A DNA stretch of 64,000 nt from Gp6-AA40 sp032156805 (lineage in GTDB: Bacteria > Acidobacteriota > Vicinamibacteria > Vicinamibacterales > UBA2999), in assembly GCA_032156805.1 (NCBI GenBank), contig JALDXQ010000005.1, positions 26,033 to 90,032 of the forward strand. The letters are read 5' to 3'. Below, piece by piece: positions 42,229 through 51,200 of this stretch (the stretch's first letter is position 1; each line of letters starts with the position of its first letter). The notes under the pieces are model-generated. The model worked only from the letters and a program-made list of their open reading frames with translations, was not told where the DNA came from and did no database searches. A program made the position numbers and the translations under genes.

Positions 42229-43848
42229 TCACGTCAAGGCGACTTGCGCGTCCAGGGTACCCCTGAAGGGCAGGTCGGTGAAGGTTGCTGGTTGCGTATG
42301 CACCCGGACAGTCAACCCGGGAATGTCCTCGCACGGCGCGCTCGAAACTTTGATTCGCAGCGCGCCATTCTCCTGACGAACGTAATCGAAACGGGCGGAT
42401 CGGCGCGAACGAAACCACGAGATTGCCCGCGCGGCGGTGGGAAACCACGCCGCCTTGTCTTTTAACGTCGCGATCAAGTCGATATAGAAATCGTCCCACA
42501 GCCGCTCGGGAGCGACGCTCCGATCGTGCCAGTTGACGGTCAGCGCTCCACCGTAGTGTTCTGCCTTCTCGACGATTGCCAGGACAACCTCGCTTGCTGC
42601 CTCCTGAGCGAGATTGAGGCGAGACGGATAGAAGAGCGCAGTGTCCATGACATGCAGCGGCAACTCCAGAAGGTGACGTGCCGTGAAAGGCTTGTACGCC
42701 TGGAAAGTTCCGGCACGGAATCCAACGGCGTCGGTGTACCCAAAGGTTGAATCGTAGGTAAAGCCGGCGGCTTCGAGATATTCGGGCGCTCGCTCATCGA
42801 AATAGAGCCAGTGCATCCGGCTGCCCGCCGTCGGAACCCGGGCAACGCGGGAAACGGTCTCGCGCTCCGCTGACGCATGACTCGAGTCGAGCCAGGCGTC
42901 GATTCCGTGCAGCCCGATTTCGCTGCCCCCGGTTACGAGCGTCCGGACGTGATCTGCGATATCGGCAACTCCGTACGCAGCGGCCCGGAATCGCGGGGCA
43001 CGGCCGTGCAACGTCCGGCCGGCATCGCTCTTGTGCGGGATGACGAAGAATGTCGAACCGAGACCGTGCTCGATCGCCAGGTATCGCTCGAACGACAGCC
43101 AAAAATCATCGGCCCACCCCAGGTGGACGAAAGGCAGTTTCAGTGCCGCGACCACGTTGCGCCGCAGCGCGGCGAGCGACAGGCGGCCGCGTAATGCCTT
43201 GGTGACTGAACCGATCAGCGCTCGGTACAGGAATCCCCCCATCGTATGGTCGAGCCCATGAAAACGGATCGCCGGGTGATCCACGTCGTGGGTGAGGCAG
43301 ACGATGAACCGGTGCCCCTCGGGAACGGGTGGGATCTCCACGACCGGTATGCCACACTCAACGATGCAGCACCGCATGAAAGCAATGTGCACGTCCAACG
43401 CCGGGATCGCGGCCTGCGCAGCTGGCTGCCCTCTCGTCAGCAGGTATTGAACTTCCTCGAACAGGTCGTACCCGACCCGCACGACGGTCTGACCCCCATT
43501 TCGAGTGACGCTGGCGACTGGCTGCTTGGTATCTTCGAGGAGGACGTCGAGCACGTTTCGCTCGGACGGAAAGGTGACGGCCGCTCCATAAATGGGGATA
43601 CGCTCCCCCTTCCAGGAGAGCATCGCATTCCGGCGTAGCGGGCCCGAAGGGGCGTCCGCATCCTCGGCCCTGCGTCTGGTTCCGTAGATCAGTACCAGCT
43701 CGGCAGAACCGTGAGCGACCTCGTGGTCGCCTTGTAGGACGACGCGATAGGTTGCGTCTTGACGGCAGAATTCCCAAGGAGTTTTGAACAGCTCGAAGAA
43801 CTCACTGACGATATCGTGCTGCTCGGGCCTCGCAACAACACCAATCAT
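42229..43848 (-). CDS. Polysaccharide deacetylase-like (NodB superfamily) protein
   Basis: 539 aa from the ATG at 43848, which overlaps the glycosyltransferase stop as ATGA. A longer frame to 43980 is rejected on that basis. The N-terminal 200 residues are of unknown fold. The NodB-like core begins with FIVCLTHDVDHPAIRFHG (HDVD in place of TFDDG), includes LGSTFFVIPHKSDAGR, SEIGLHGIDAWLDSS and FTYDSTFGYTDAVGF, and ends near ALTVNWHDRSVAP. The metal-binding His/Asp set looks plausible. A C-terminal beta domain of about 60 residues follows. No signal peptide, so the substrate may be cytoplasmic. A similar domain arrangement is seen at 22006-23424. Confidence 0.75.
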   Translation of the reverse strand: MIGVVARPEQHDIVSEFFELFKTPWEFCRQDATYRVVLQGDHEVAHGSAELVLIYGTRRRAEDADAPSGPLRRNAMLSWKGERIPIYGAAVTFPSERNVLDVLLEDTKQPVASVTRNGGQTVVRVGYDLFEEVQYLLTRGQPAAQAAIPALDVHIAFMRCCIVECGIPVVEIPPVPEGHRFIVCLTHDVDHPAIRFHGLDHTMGGFLYRALIGSVTKALRGRLSLAALRRNVVAALKLPFVHLGWADDFWLSFERYLAIEHGLGSTFFVIPHKSDAGRTLHGRAPRFRAAAYGVADIADHVRTLVTGGSEIGLHGIDAWLDSSHASAERETVSRVARVPTAGSRMHWLYFDERAPEYLEAAGFTYDSTFGYTDAVGFRAGTFQAYKPFTARHLLELPLHVMDTALFYPSRLNLAQEAASEVVLAIVEKAEHYGGALTVNWHDRSVAPERLWDDFYIDLIATLKDKAAWFPTAARAISWFRSRRSARFDYVRQENGALRIKVSSAPCEDIPGLTVRVHTQPATFTDLPFRGTLDAQVALT

Positions 43849-45065
43849 CGCAGGCTGGGATTGGTCAATAAATCGGAGTAGAAAGAGACCAGCTTCTGCT
43901 TTTCTGTCTGCCACGACAGGCGTGGCAACAGTGTCCGTGCCTGACCCAAACGCCGCAACACCTCCGGCGGATTCTGCCACATGAATCGGAGTGTGTCCGC
44001 CAGTGCCTCATCGCTGCCCGGCTCGAAATAGAACAGGCAGTCATCCGATAGATACTTCGTGATCGTGTGCGTCCGGGGCGACAACACGGGAAGGCCCTGC
44101 GTGAGGTACTCGACGATCTTCGTCGAGAAGTACAAGTCACCGAAGATTCCCGCGCGGTGGCACGAGAGGCCGACATCCGCGTTCCGCATCTCGCTGCGTA
44201 CCTGGTCGATGGGAACCAATCCGACGTGTTCAACCGAGTCGACCGCGAGCGTGGCCGCGAGCTCGAGCACTTCGCGGAGCCTGTTTCCCTCACCGAGAAT
44301 TCTGAGCTTCACGGGGATCTCGTTCGCAATTCTGGCCATCGCTCGGACGGCCAACCCGAGATCGTAATGTTCGCTGACAGTGCCGCAATACAACAGAACG
44401 AGGCAGTCTCGATTCCGAGGCCACGACGTCTGAAGCTCGGAGATCGGGAACAAACTTTCGTCAGGAAAGTTGTTGATAATCGTGATCTTCGCCGGCGGCA
44501 CACCCTTCGCTTGAAGATTCTCTCGCATGCTCTCGTTCACCGAGATGATTCGATCGGCGAACGCGTAGCTGACTTTTTCCTGCATCCGGAGCAGCCTGAC
44601 CGTGAGGCTCGCAGGACTGTGCTTCCAGCTGATATAGAGCTCCGGCATTGGATCGTGCACGTCCAGAATCACCACGCTGCCGCTGAGTCGAGGAACGATG
44701 GCGGCCAGCACCAGGAGATCGGGCATGTTGTGAACGTGGACAGCGCGGAGCTTCGACCGTAGCCGGAGCCTGGCCAGCGTCAGGCCGCCGAGCAATCCCA
44801 CCATCACGTATTCGTAGAGGTATCTCAGCGCCCCCGCGCGTCGCCGACGGATCGGAAGCCGATGAACGTGCACACCATTCACGATTGCGTGGCGTGGCTC
44901 ACGATCCCCGCCTCGCCGGTCGTGCTGTTCCGACAGGGAGATCACGTGCACTTGAAGGCCATGTGCGGCCAGTGCCTCGGCTTCGCGGCGAACCCGCGGA
45001 TCCCGCATGTAACAGGTGTGCGCCAGCATCGCCACCGAGGCACCGTTCGCTCTCTCAGGCAGCAT
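43845..45065 (-). CDS. Glycosyltransferase family 4
   Basis: 406 aa with a GT-B fold. N-terminal domain: VAMLAHTCYMRDPRVRREA (start of the Rossmann fold), then VILDVHDPMPELYISW. C-terminal domain: CLVLLYCGTVSEHYDLGLAVR and KLRILGEGNRLREVL, with a donor-binding segment DLYFSTKIVEYLTQGLPV (E in the usual EX7E position). It should add a sugar with retention of configuration. It overlaps the 2-epimerase gene by 11 nt and the deacetylase-like gene by 4 nt, so all three are translated together. Confidence 0.92.
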   Translation of the reverse strand: MLPERANGASVAMLAHTCYMRDPRVRREAEALAAHGLQVHVISLSEQHDRRGGDREPRHAIVNGVHVHRLPIRRRRAGALRYLYEYVMVGLLGGLTLARLRLRSKLRAVHVHNMPDLLVLAAIVPRLSGSVVILDVHDPMPELYISWKHSPASLTVRLLRMQEKVSYAFADRIISVNESMRENLQAKGVPPAKITIINNFPDESLFPISELQTSWPRNRDCLVLLYCGTVSEHYDLGLAVRAMARIANEIPVKLRILGEGNRLREVLELAATLAVDSVEHVGLVPIDQVRSEMRNADVGLSCHRAGIFGDLYFSTKIVEYLTQGLPVLSPRTHTITKYLSDDCLFYFEPGSDEALADTLRFMWQNPPEVLRRLGQARTLLPRLSWQTEKQKLVSFYSDLLTNPSLR

Positions 45066-46110
45066 ACCGGGCGATTAATCCATCGACGATCTTGCGGTGG
45101 GCATCGCCATTTCCGAACAACTCGAGGTGCGGGCTCGTAGGTTCGAAGTGCTGGATCAGATCGGCGATGCGATCGGGGTCTGGTGCGGTCAGGACCTTCC
45201 ATCCTGCTTGCGAGATTTCTGGGAACCAGGAGAGTTCGATCAGCACGATACAGGGCTTGCGCAGCAGGTAGGCCTCTCGCCGTACACCGCCGGAATCGGT
45301 CAGAATCTTGTCAGCGCCCGCCGTGAGTCGTACAAAGTCGATGTAGCGCATCGGTTTGCACATCTCGATCTGGGACTCGCGGATCAGATCCATGAGCCCA
45401 CATCGCTCGATGCAGCGCACCGTTCTCGGATGGGCGGGAAACACAATCCGTCGCCCGGCTTTGATGAGGCCGTCCACGATTGCACGAAGCCGCTGCCCGT
45501 TCGTGAGGTTCTCCTCGCGATGCAGAGTCAGAACGTGGTAGTCACCACGCGAGGCCTCGATATCGTATTTCTTCAGCGTCGTTATGAGAGCATCCTTCAT
45601 GAGATCGCCTGAAAACTCGATGCGATCCGGCTCGTAACCCTCCGCCCTCAGGTTGCCGACGTCGGTGGTCGTGCAGCAGAAAATCACGTCAGCAAGAACG
45701 TCCGAAACGCGACGATTTATTTCTTCCGGGTTGAAACGGTCACTGGACCGGATTCCTCCTTCCACGTGAGCGAAAGGGATGCGCAGCTTGGACGCGGTGA
45801 TCGCCGCGGACATCGTGGAGTTGACGTCACCGTACGCCAGCACGCAGTCGGGTTTCTCTTGCTCGAACACTCGTGACAATTCCACCATGGCATGAGCGGA
45901 GAAGCTCACGTTGTCGTTGTTCGCGATTTGAAGGTGGTAATTGGGTGCCGGTATGTCGAAGCAATCGAAAAACGCCTGGGACATCTCGTAATCGTAGTGT
46001 TGACCCGTGTGGACCAACACCTCCTGAATGCCGCGGCGGCGCAACTCCAGGTTGACGAGATACTCTTTGACGAAGTTCGGTCTCGTGCCGACAACGGAGC
46101 AGATTTTCAA
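45055..46110 (-). CDS. wecB: UDP-N-acetylglucosamine 2-epimerase, non-hydrolysing (WecB/WbpI family)
   Basis: 351 aa with a TTG start, chosen because it gives the conserved KICSVVGTRPNFVK N-terminus. Family motifs: VHTGQHYDYEMSQAFFD, LAYGDVNSTMSAAI, FAHVEGGIRSSDRF, PEEINRRVSD, VFPAHPRTVRCIE and ILTDSGGVRREAYLL. The enzyme interconverts UDP-GlcNAc and UDP-ManNAc; WbpI performs the same step on the diacetamido-uronic acid. Which substrate is used here is open. With the WbpB/E/D-like genes, WbpI-type activity is possible. It is the first gene of its unit, after a 572-bp gap. Confidence 0.9.
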   Translation of the reverse strand: MKICSVVGTRPNFVKEYLVNLELRRRGIQEVLVHTGQHYDYEMSQAFFDCFDIPAPNYHLQIANNDNVSFSAHAMVELSRVFEQEKPDCVLAYGDVNSTMSAAITASKLRIPFAHVEGGIRSSDRFNPEEINRRVSDVLADVIFCCTTTDVGNLRAEGYEPDRIEFSGDLMKDALITTLKKYDIEASRGDYHVLTLHREENLTNGQRLRAIVDGLIKAGRRIVFPAHPRTVRCIERCGLMDLIRESQIEMCKPMRYIDFVRLTAGADKILTDSGGVRREAYLLRKPCIVLIELSWFPEISQAGWKVLTAPDPDRIADLIQHFEPTSPHLELFGNGDAHRKIVDGLIARYAA

Positions 46111-46682
46111 TTTCGTCGATTGGGAAGTAGGTCGCCGCCAGACTGGGCGGTGACCCGGCGTTCAAGGCTCATAGATAGGTCAGCAATCGCGTGTCGTGCA
46201 GATGGGGTCGCTCCACGCGCAATGAGCCCAGCTCCACGGTACCACTCTAACGGATTGCCCCCAAGAAGTGAAGCCGAGCATCGGCTCCTGCTGTGTGCAG
46301 TTTTGGACTCTTGAGTCGCTGCTTGAAGAGTTATGGCCAAGCCGCACGGCTCACTAGTTTGGTGCCGGTCAGCTCTGCGCGTCGCTGCTCGGATTTGGTA
46401 ACCGAGTGAGACGACTTCGCCCTTCTCAGTGTTGCGACGTATACCACTGGCTGAAAAATCGAGTGACCCGCGACGGCAAGGAGAACCCGTCACGCCAGCG
46501 AGAAGGGATCGTCGTACGCTCGTGCGTTCACGACGGCAACTTCGTGCGAGGGATGAAGCCCTACGACGAGACGTCCATCCGTCAGGAATGATGACTTGAT
46601 CGCGCGTTCACCGCCGCGAAGCTAAGTTGGACTCAGAGCGCGAGCGCGTCCAGATCATCCAGGTCGGGCGCCGCACGTTCCG
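46111..46682. other. 572-bp intergenic region with a gene relic
   Basis: The region lies between the secreted GH-like gene and the epimerase gene. It contains the frameshifted FemAB-like fragment at 46381-46590; the rest (46111-46380 and 46591-46682) shows no recognised gene. No sigma-54-type match was found here. Confidence 0.6.
46381..46590 (+). pseudogene. Frameshifted relic of the FemAB/GNAT-like gene
   Basis: The DNA matches about 33756-33961 of the gene at 33484-34476 from CTCGGATTT through GACGACTTCGCCCTTCT, CTGGCTGAAAAATCGAGT and GAGAAGGGAT to GACGAGACG. The residues WLKNRV, REGIVVRSCV and YDET are still readable. A 1-2 nt frame shift separates the DDFALL part from the WLKNRV part, and substitutions plus small deletions (for example ELYDETP to PYDETS) follow. 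Only about 70 codons remain, without ends, so it is non-functional. Confidence 0.85.
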
Positions 46683-48206
46683 TCACTGCACCAGGCGCAG
46701 ATGCAAGACAGCATCGTTGCCAGTAAATGGCGTGGTAAACCATCGTCGTGCCCCCCCTTGCACGGAGGCGGCGTCGGTGGAATTGCCAGTTGACGGATCG
46801 AACCAGCGGACGGCAAACCTGCCCGAGCTCGAATTCAGGTCGACGCTGACTTCGCCTGAGAGCGACATGACGGGTTCAAGCAACCGCTGAAGCAAAGGCG
46901 CCGTCTCCGTTCGCCGGGAGTCAGTGGGCAGATAGACGAGATATTCGACTCCCGGATTCGCGAGACAATACCCTGTGGACGCAAGGTCCGAACGCGGCGT
47001 CATCGATCCCAGATCCATTCGATCGGCAAACCACGACGTGTGTCCAAGGGCTGCACGAACCGATTCCCACTGCTGCCGCTGCGCGCCGTCATCGACGCGG
47101 AACAGTTGCTCTTGGTAGGGATCCATGAAGATCGGATTCAACCCGCGCGTGAAGCTCTTCCAGACCCACGCACGGTCTCCCCCCACACCCCACAAATGAT
47201 CAGTGTCAGTAATCACGACGTGATTGCTGAGTGACGCCGGCGGATTTCCGCGGTAGTCGTACTTCAGCGAGTTCGGAGAAATCCAATCAGCGGGGCTGGC
47301 CAGCAATCGTGCTGTGTCGTCGCGCCCGCTACCTCCGTTCGACGTCAACCCGATTGGATGCTGTTTCGGTTTGCCCTTCTCGTACTTTCGCGTGTATTGG
47401 ACGAAATGCACCTGCCAGTCGTAAGAACCCCAATGATTCTCGTTCGAGATCTCGTACAGGACGTTGTCCAGGTCATTGACGTGATCGATGACGTGGCGGA
47501 CATAGGCTTCCTGAATCCGCGTGACAGCCGGATTCGCAAGAGTGAAGCACTCGAGGCCCCGGCCATCGCGGTTGAGGTCGCAGTCGATGCCGTTGACGTT
47601 GTTGGCCGGATTGAACGGATGGCTGCGCCAGCTGTCAGGTGAAAACTGCGTAAACCAGCCTTCGAACAACATGACGGAGACGTAAATGCCGCGGCTGCCG
47701 GCTGTCTGCACGCGGTTCCTCAACCGATTGAAGTAACTGCGATCGAACATGCGGAGATCGAATCGAGGCTTACCGTCGAGCGCCATCCCCGGACCTGTAC
47801 GCAGCCACGGATGCGGACCGCTAAAGGTCTTCTGCCCCGACGTCCGCTGCACGATCTGCGTGATCTCTTGTCGCCAAAGACGAATGAAGTTGTGGCGACG
47901 CTGCTGCAGGAAGCGAAGGTACTCGGCGAAGTCGAACTCGGGCGGCGGATCGGTCGCGCTCCTATCCTGCAGGTTATCCCACGTGTGGGAACCGGTTAGA
48001 TAGACCGGTCTTCCTTGACCGTCCCTGAAGTAATGGGGATGTGATGAATCAATGCGAAGAGGACCAGTCGCCGATCTGGTCGGCGCGTCAACAGGAACGA
48101 CAGCCGCCTGGGTCTGCTGTCGAGGACTGGCGAACGACAGCGTGACCATCGCGCCGAGAACACCGACGGCGCAAGCGATCCGTCCATTGAGGGCGGCGGC
48201 TTTCAT
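46683..48206 (-). CDS. Secreted glycoside-hydrolase-like (DUF4038/apiosidase-like) protein
   Basis: 507 aa. The start ATG (48206) has a strong GGGAGGGG ribosome-binding site and gives a signal peptide (ACAVGVLGAMVTLSFAS). The mature chain begins a DUF4038-like TIM-barrel pattern: PLRIDSSHPHYFRDGQGRPVY, LTGSHTWDNLQD, FLQQRRHNFIRLWRQE, then NVLYEISNENHWGSYDWQ, whose E-N pair resembles the acid/base region of related GH140/apiosidase-like enzymes. The C-terminus is a small beta domain (VSVDLNSSSGRFAVRWFD). It probably acts on the exported glycan or a plant polysaccharide outside the cell. The gene lies 31 nt after the giant SGNH/LamG gene and is probably cotranscribed. Confidence 0.8.
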   Translation of the reverse strand: MKAAALNGRIACAVGVLGAMVTLSFASPRQQTQAAVVPVDAPTRSATGPLRIDSSHPHYFRDGQGRPVYLTGSHTWDNLQDRSATDPPPEFDFAEYLRFLQQRRHNFIRLWRQEITQIVQRTSGQKTFSGPHPWLRTGPGMALDGKPRFDLRMFDRSYFNRLRNRVQTAGSRGIYVSVMLFEGWFTQFSPDSWRSHPFNPANNVNGIDCDLNRDGRGLECFTLANPAVTRIQEAYVRHVIDHVNDLDNVLYEISNENHWGSYDWQVHFVQYTRKYEKGKPKQHPIGLTSNGGSGRDDTARLLASPADWISPNSLKYDYRGNPPASLSNHVVITDTDHLWGVGGDRAWVWKSFTRGLNPIFMDPYQEQLFRVDDGAQRQQWESVRAALGHTSWFADRMDLGSMTPRSDLASTGYCLANPGVEYLVYLPTDSRRTETAPLLQRLLEPVMSLSGEVSVDLNSSSGRFAVRWFDPSTGNSTDAASVQGGARRWFTTPFTGNDAVLHLRLVQ

Positions 48207-48237
48207 CGCCCCTCCCGCACTGCTAGTCGGTAACGAC

Positions 48238-51200
48238 TCAACCCACCGGCGTCGCGAGGTCGTCCTGGACCTGCTCGAGCGACCGCCCCTCGCTGTAGAA
48301 GCGCAGGTCGTCGATGCGCCCGTGGAAAAACTCCTGCCAGAGCGGGTTGCCATTGTTCCCCGCGCCGATTCCCACTTCGTTCGCGTCGGTTGCCAGCGGA
48401 CTCGTGGCCGTGCTCAGCGACGCCGCCAGTACGCCGTTCTTGTAGAGCGCCACCGTCGTCCCATTCTTCACCGCCGCCACGTGCGTCCACTGCCCGGCCG
48501 TCACCGTCGTCGCCACACCGCCTCCGGCACTGAAACGCAGCGATGTACCGTTGTGCGCCAAAAACCACGAGTCCGACGCACCCGTGCCCAGTTGCCGCGC
48601 GGCGATCATGTGCCAGCCGGTCGGCAACGTCGTCGGGTTCACCCATAGCGAAATAGTAAATGCAGTCGTGAAGCCGAAGTTGACCGCCGGCACGGGCAGC
48701 TCCGCCCGGCTGCTCGTGCCGTTGAACTGCAGCGCGCCGTTGGTGTGTCCCTGGGTCGCCCACGTCGTGTTGGTCAACAGCAGCGTGTTGCCCTGTCCCG
48801 ATTGGTCCGCGGCGGTCGGGCCACTGCCCGCATCGAAGTTGTACGCCGCCACCAGTGTCGACCCAGGCGTTCCGCTCACAACTCCTGTCGCCATTGCCTC
48901 TTGGATCTGGCTGGGACTCAACGCTCCGCTGTAGTACCGCACCTCGTCCAGCATGCCATTGAATGGTGACCCGTTGCACAGCGTTCCGATTTCCATCTGT
49001 GCCGTGTTGGTAACGTCGATAGGCACACTCGAGGTGCCGCTCACGTCGAGGATTCCGTCTACATAGACCTGCATGGTGAGGTTGTTCCGCACCATTGTGA
49101 CGTAATGCCACTGCCCATCATTGATGAGGCGTGCCCCGGTCAGGCCGAGGTAGTTGTTCGAAACATCATTCACCTCGGCTGCAGCCACCCCCGAGGGAAG
49201 GACTTGCAGGTTCCAGAAGCTCGTGCCGCCCGTACAGACGGAGCGCTTCCCCACGATCCGTTGCACCGTCGTTCCTGACGTCCGCACCCACACACCCACC
49301 GTAAACGGCCCCGTCCCCGGATTGAGTGCTCCCGCACTTGCGACCGTCACGCGGTCGTTCACGCCGTCCAAGGTCAGACCCAGACCATAGCGTCCTGCCG
49401 TTCGCGCGACACCGTTCAACAGCGTCCCCGGGTTGTCATTCCCCGCACTGTCGACTGCGGTCGTCCCGCTCGTTTCCTCGAAACCATAGGCCGCCACGAG
49501 CGTGGGCGCGCCCGACGTCGTCATGAACGTGTGGTCGCCAGACGTCGCTTCGTTGAGATTGGCATCCCGTGACCGGACCCGATAGTGATACACGGTGTTG
49601 GCCGACAGCCCCGTCAACGTCACCGAATGGCTCGTCATCAGCGCCGCGTCCAGCGGCGTCGTGCTCCCGTAACTGCTGGTCGGGCCATACTCCACCTGAC
49701 TGCTACCGGGCTCATCCGTCGTCCACGTGATCGTTGCGGTGTCAGTCGCTGCTGCTGCCGACACATCGGAGATTACCGGCGGGACCGTGTCGGATACGGC
49801 CCCGACGGCGGTGCTCATGTCGCCGGCGATCTGCGATGGGGTTCGGGCCTCGCTGTAGAAGCGCAGGTCGTCGATGCGCCCGTGGAAAAACTCCTGCCAG
49901 AGCGGGTTGCCATTGTTCCCCGCGCCGATTCCCACTTCGTTCGCGTCGGTTGCCAGCGGACTCGTGGCCGTGCTCAGCGACGCCGCCAGTACGCCGTTCT
50001 TGTAGAGCGCCACCGTCGTCCCATTCTTCACCGCCGCCACGTGCGTCCACTGCCCGGCCGTCACCGTCGTCGCCACACCGCCTCCGGCACTGAAACGCAG
50101 CGATGTACCGTTGTGCGCCAAAAACCACGAGTCCGACGCACCCGTGCCCAGTTGCCGCGCGGCGATCATGTGCCAGCCGGTCGGCAACGTCGTCGGGTTC
50201 ACCCATAGCGAAATAGTAAATGCAGTCGTGAAGCCGAAGTTGACCGCCGGCACGGGCAGCTCCGCCCGGCTGCTCGTGCCGTTGAACTGCAGCGCGCCGT
50301 TGGTGTGTCCCTGGGTCGCCCACGTCGTGTTGGTCAACAGCAGCGTGTTGCCCTGTCCCGATTGGTCCGCGGCGGTCGGGCCACTGCCCGCATCGAAGTT
50401 GTACGCCGCCACCAGTGTCGACCCAGGCGTTCCGCTCACAACTCCTGTCGCCATTGCCTCTTGGATCTGGCTGGGACTCAACGCTCCGCTGTAGTACCGC
50501 ACCTCGTCCAGCATGCCATTGAATGGTGACCCGTTGCACAGCGTTCCGATTTCCATCTGTGCCGTGTTGGTAACGTCGATAGGCACACTCGAGGTGCCGC
50601 TCACGTCGAGGATTCCGTCTACATAGACCTGCATGGTGAGGTTGTTCCGCACCATTGTGACGTAATGCCACTGCCCATCATTGATGAGGCGTGCCCCGGT
50701 CAGGCCGAGGTAGTTGTTCGAAACATCATTCACCTCGGCTGCAGCCACCCCCGAGGGAAGGACTTGCAGGTTCCAGAAGCTCGTGCCGCCCGTACAGACG
50801 GAGCGCTTCCCCACGATCCGTTGCACCGTCGTTCCTGACGTCCGCACCCACACACCCACCGTAAACGGCCCCGTCCCCGGATTGAGTGCTCCCGCACTTG
50901 CGACCGTCACGCGGTCGTTCACGCCGTCCAAGGTCAGACCCAGACCATAGCGTCCTGCCGTTCGCGCGACACCGTTCAACAGCGTCCCCGGGTTGTCATT
51001 CCCCGCACTGTCGACTGCGGTCGTCCCGCTCGTTTCCTCGAAACCATAGGCCGCCACGAGCGTGGGCGCGCCCGACGTCGTCATGAACGTGTGGTCGCCA
51101 GACGTCGCTTCGTTGAGATTGGCATCCCGTGACCGGACCCGATAGTGATACACGGTGTTGGCCGACAGCCCCGTCAACGTCACCGAATGGCTCGTCATCA

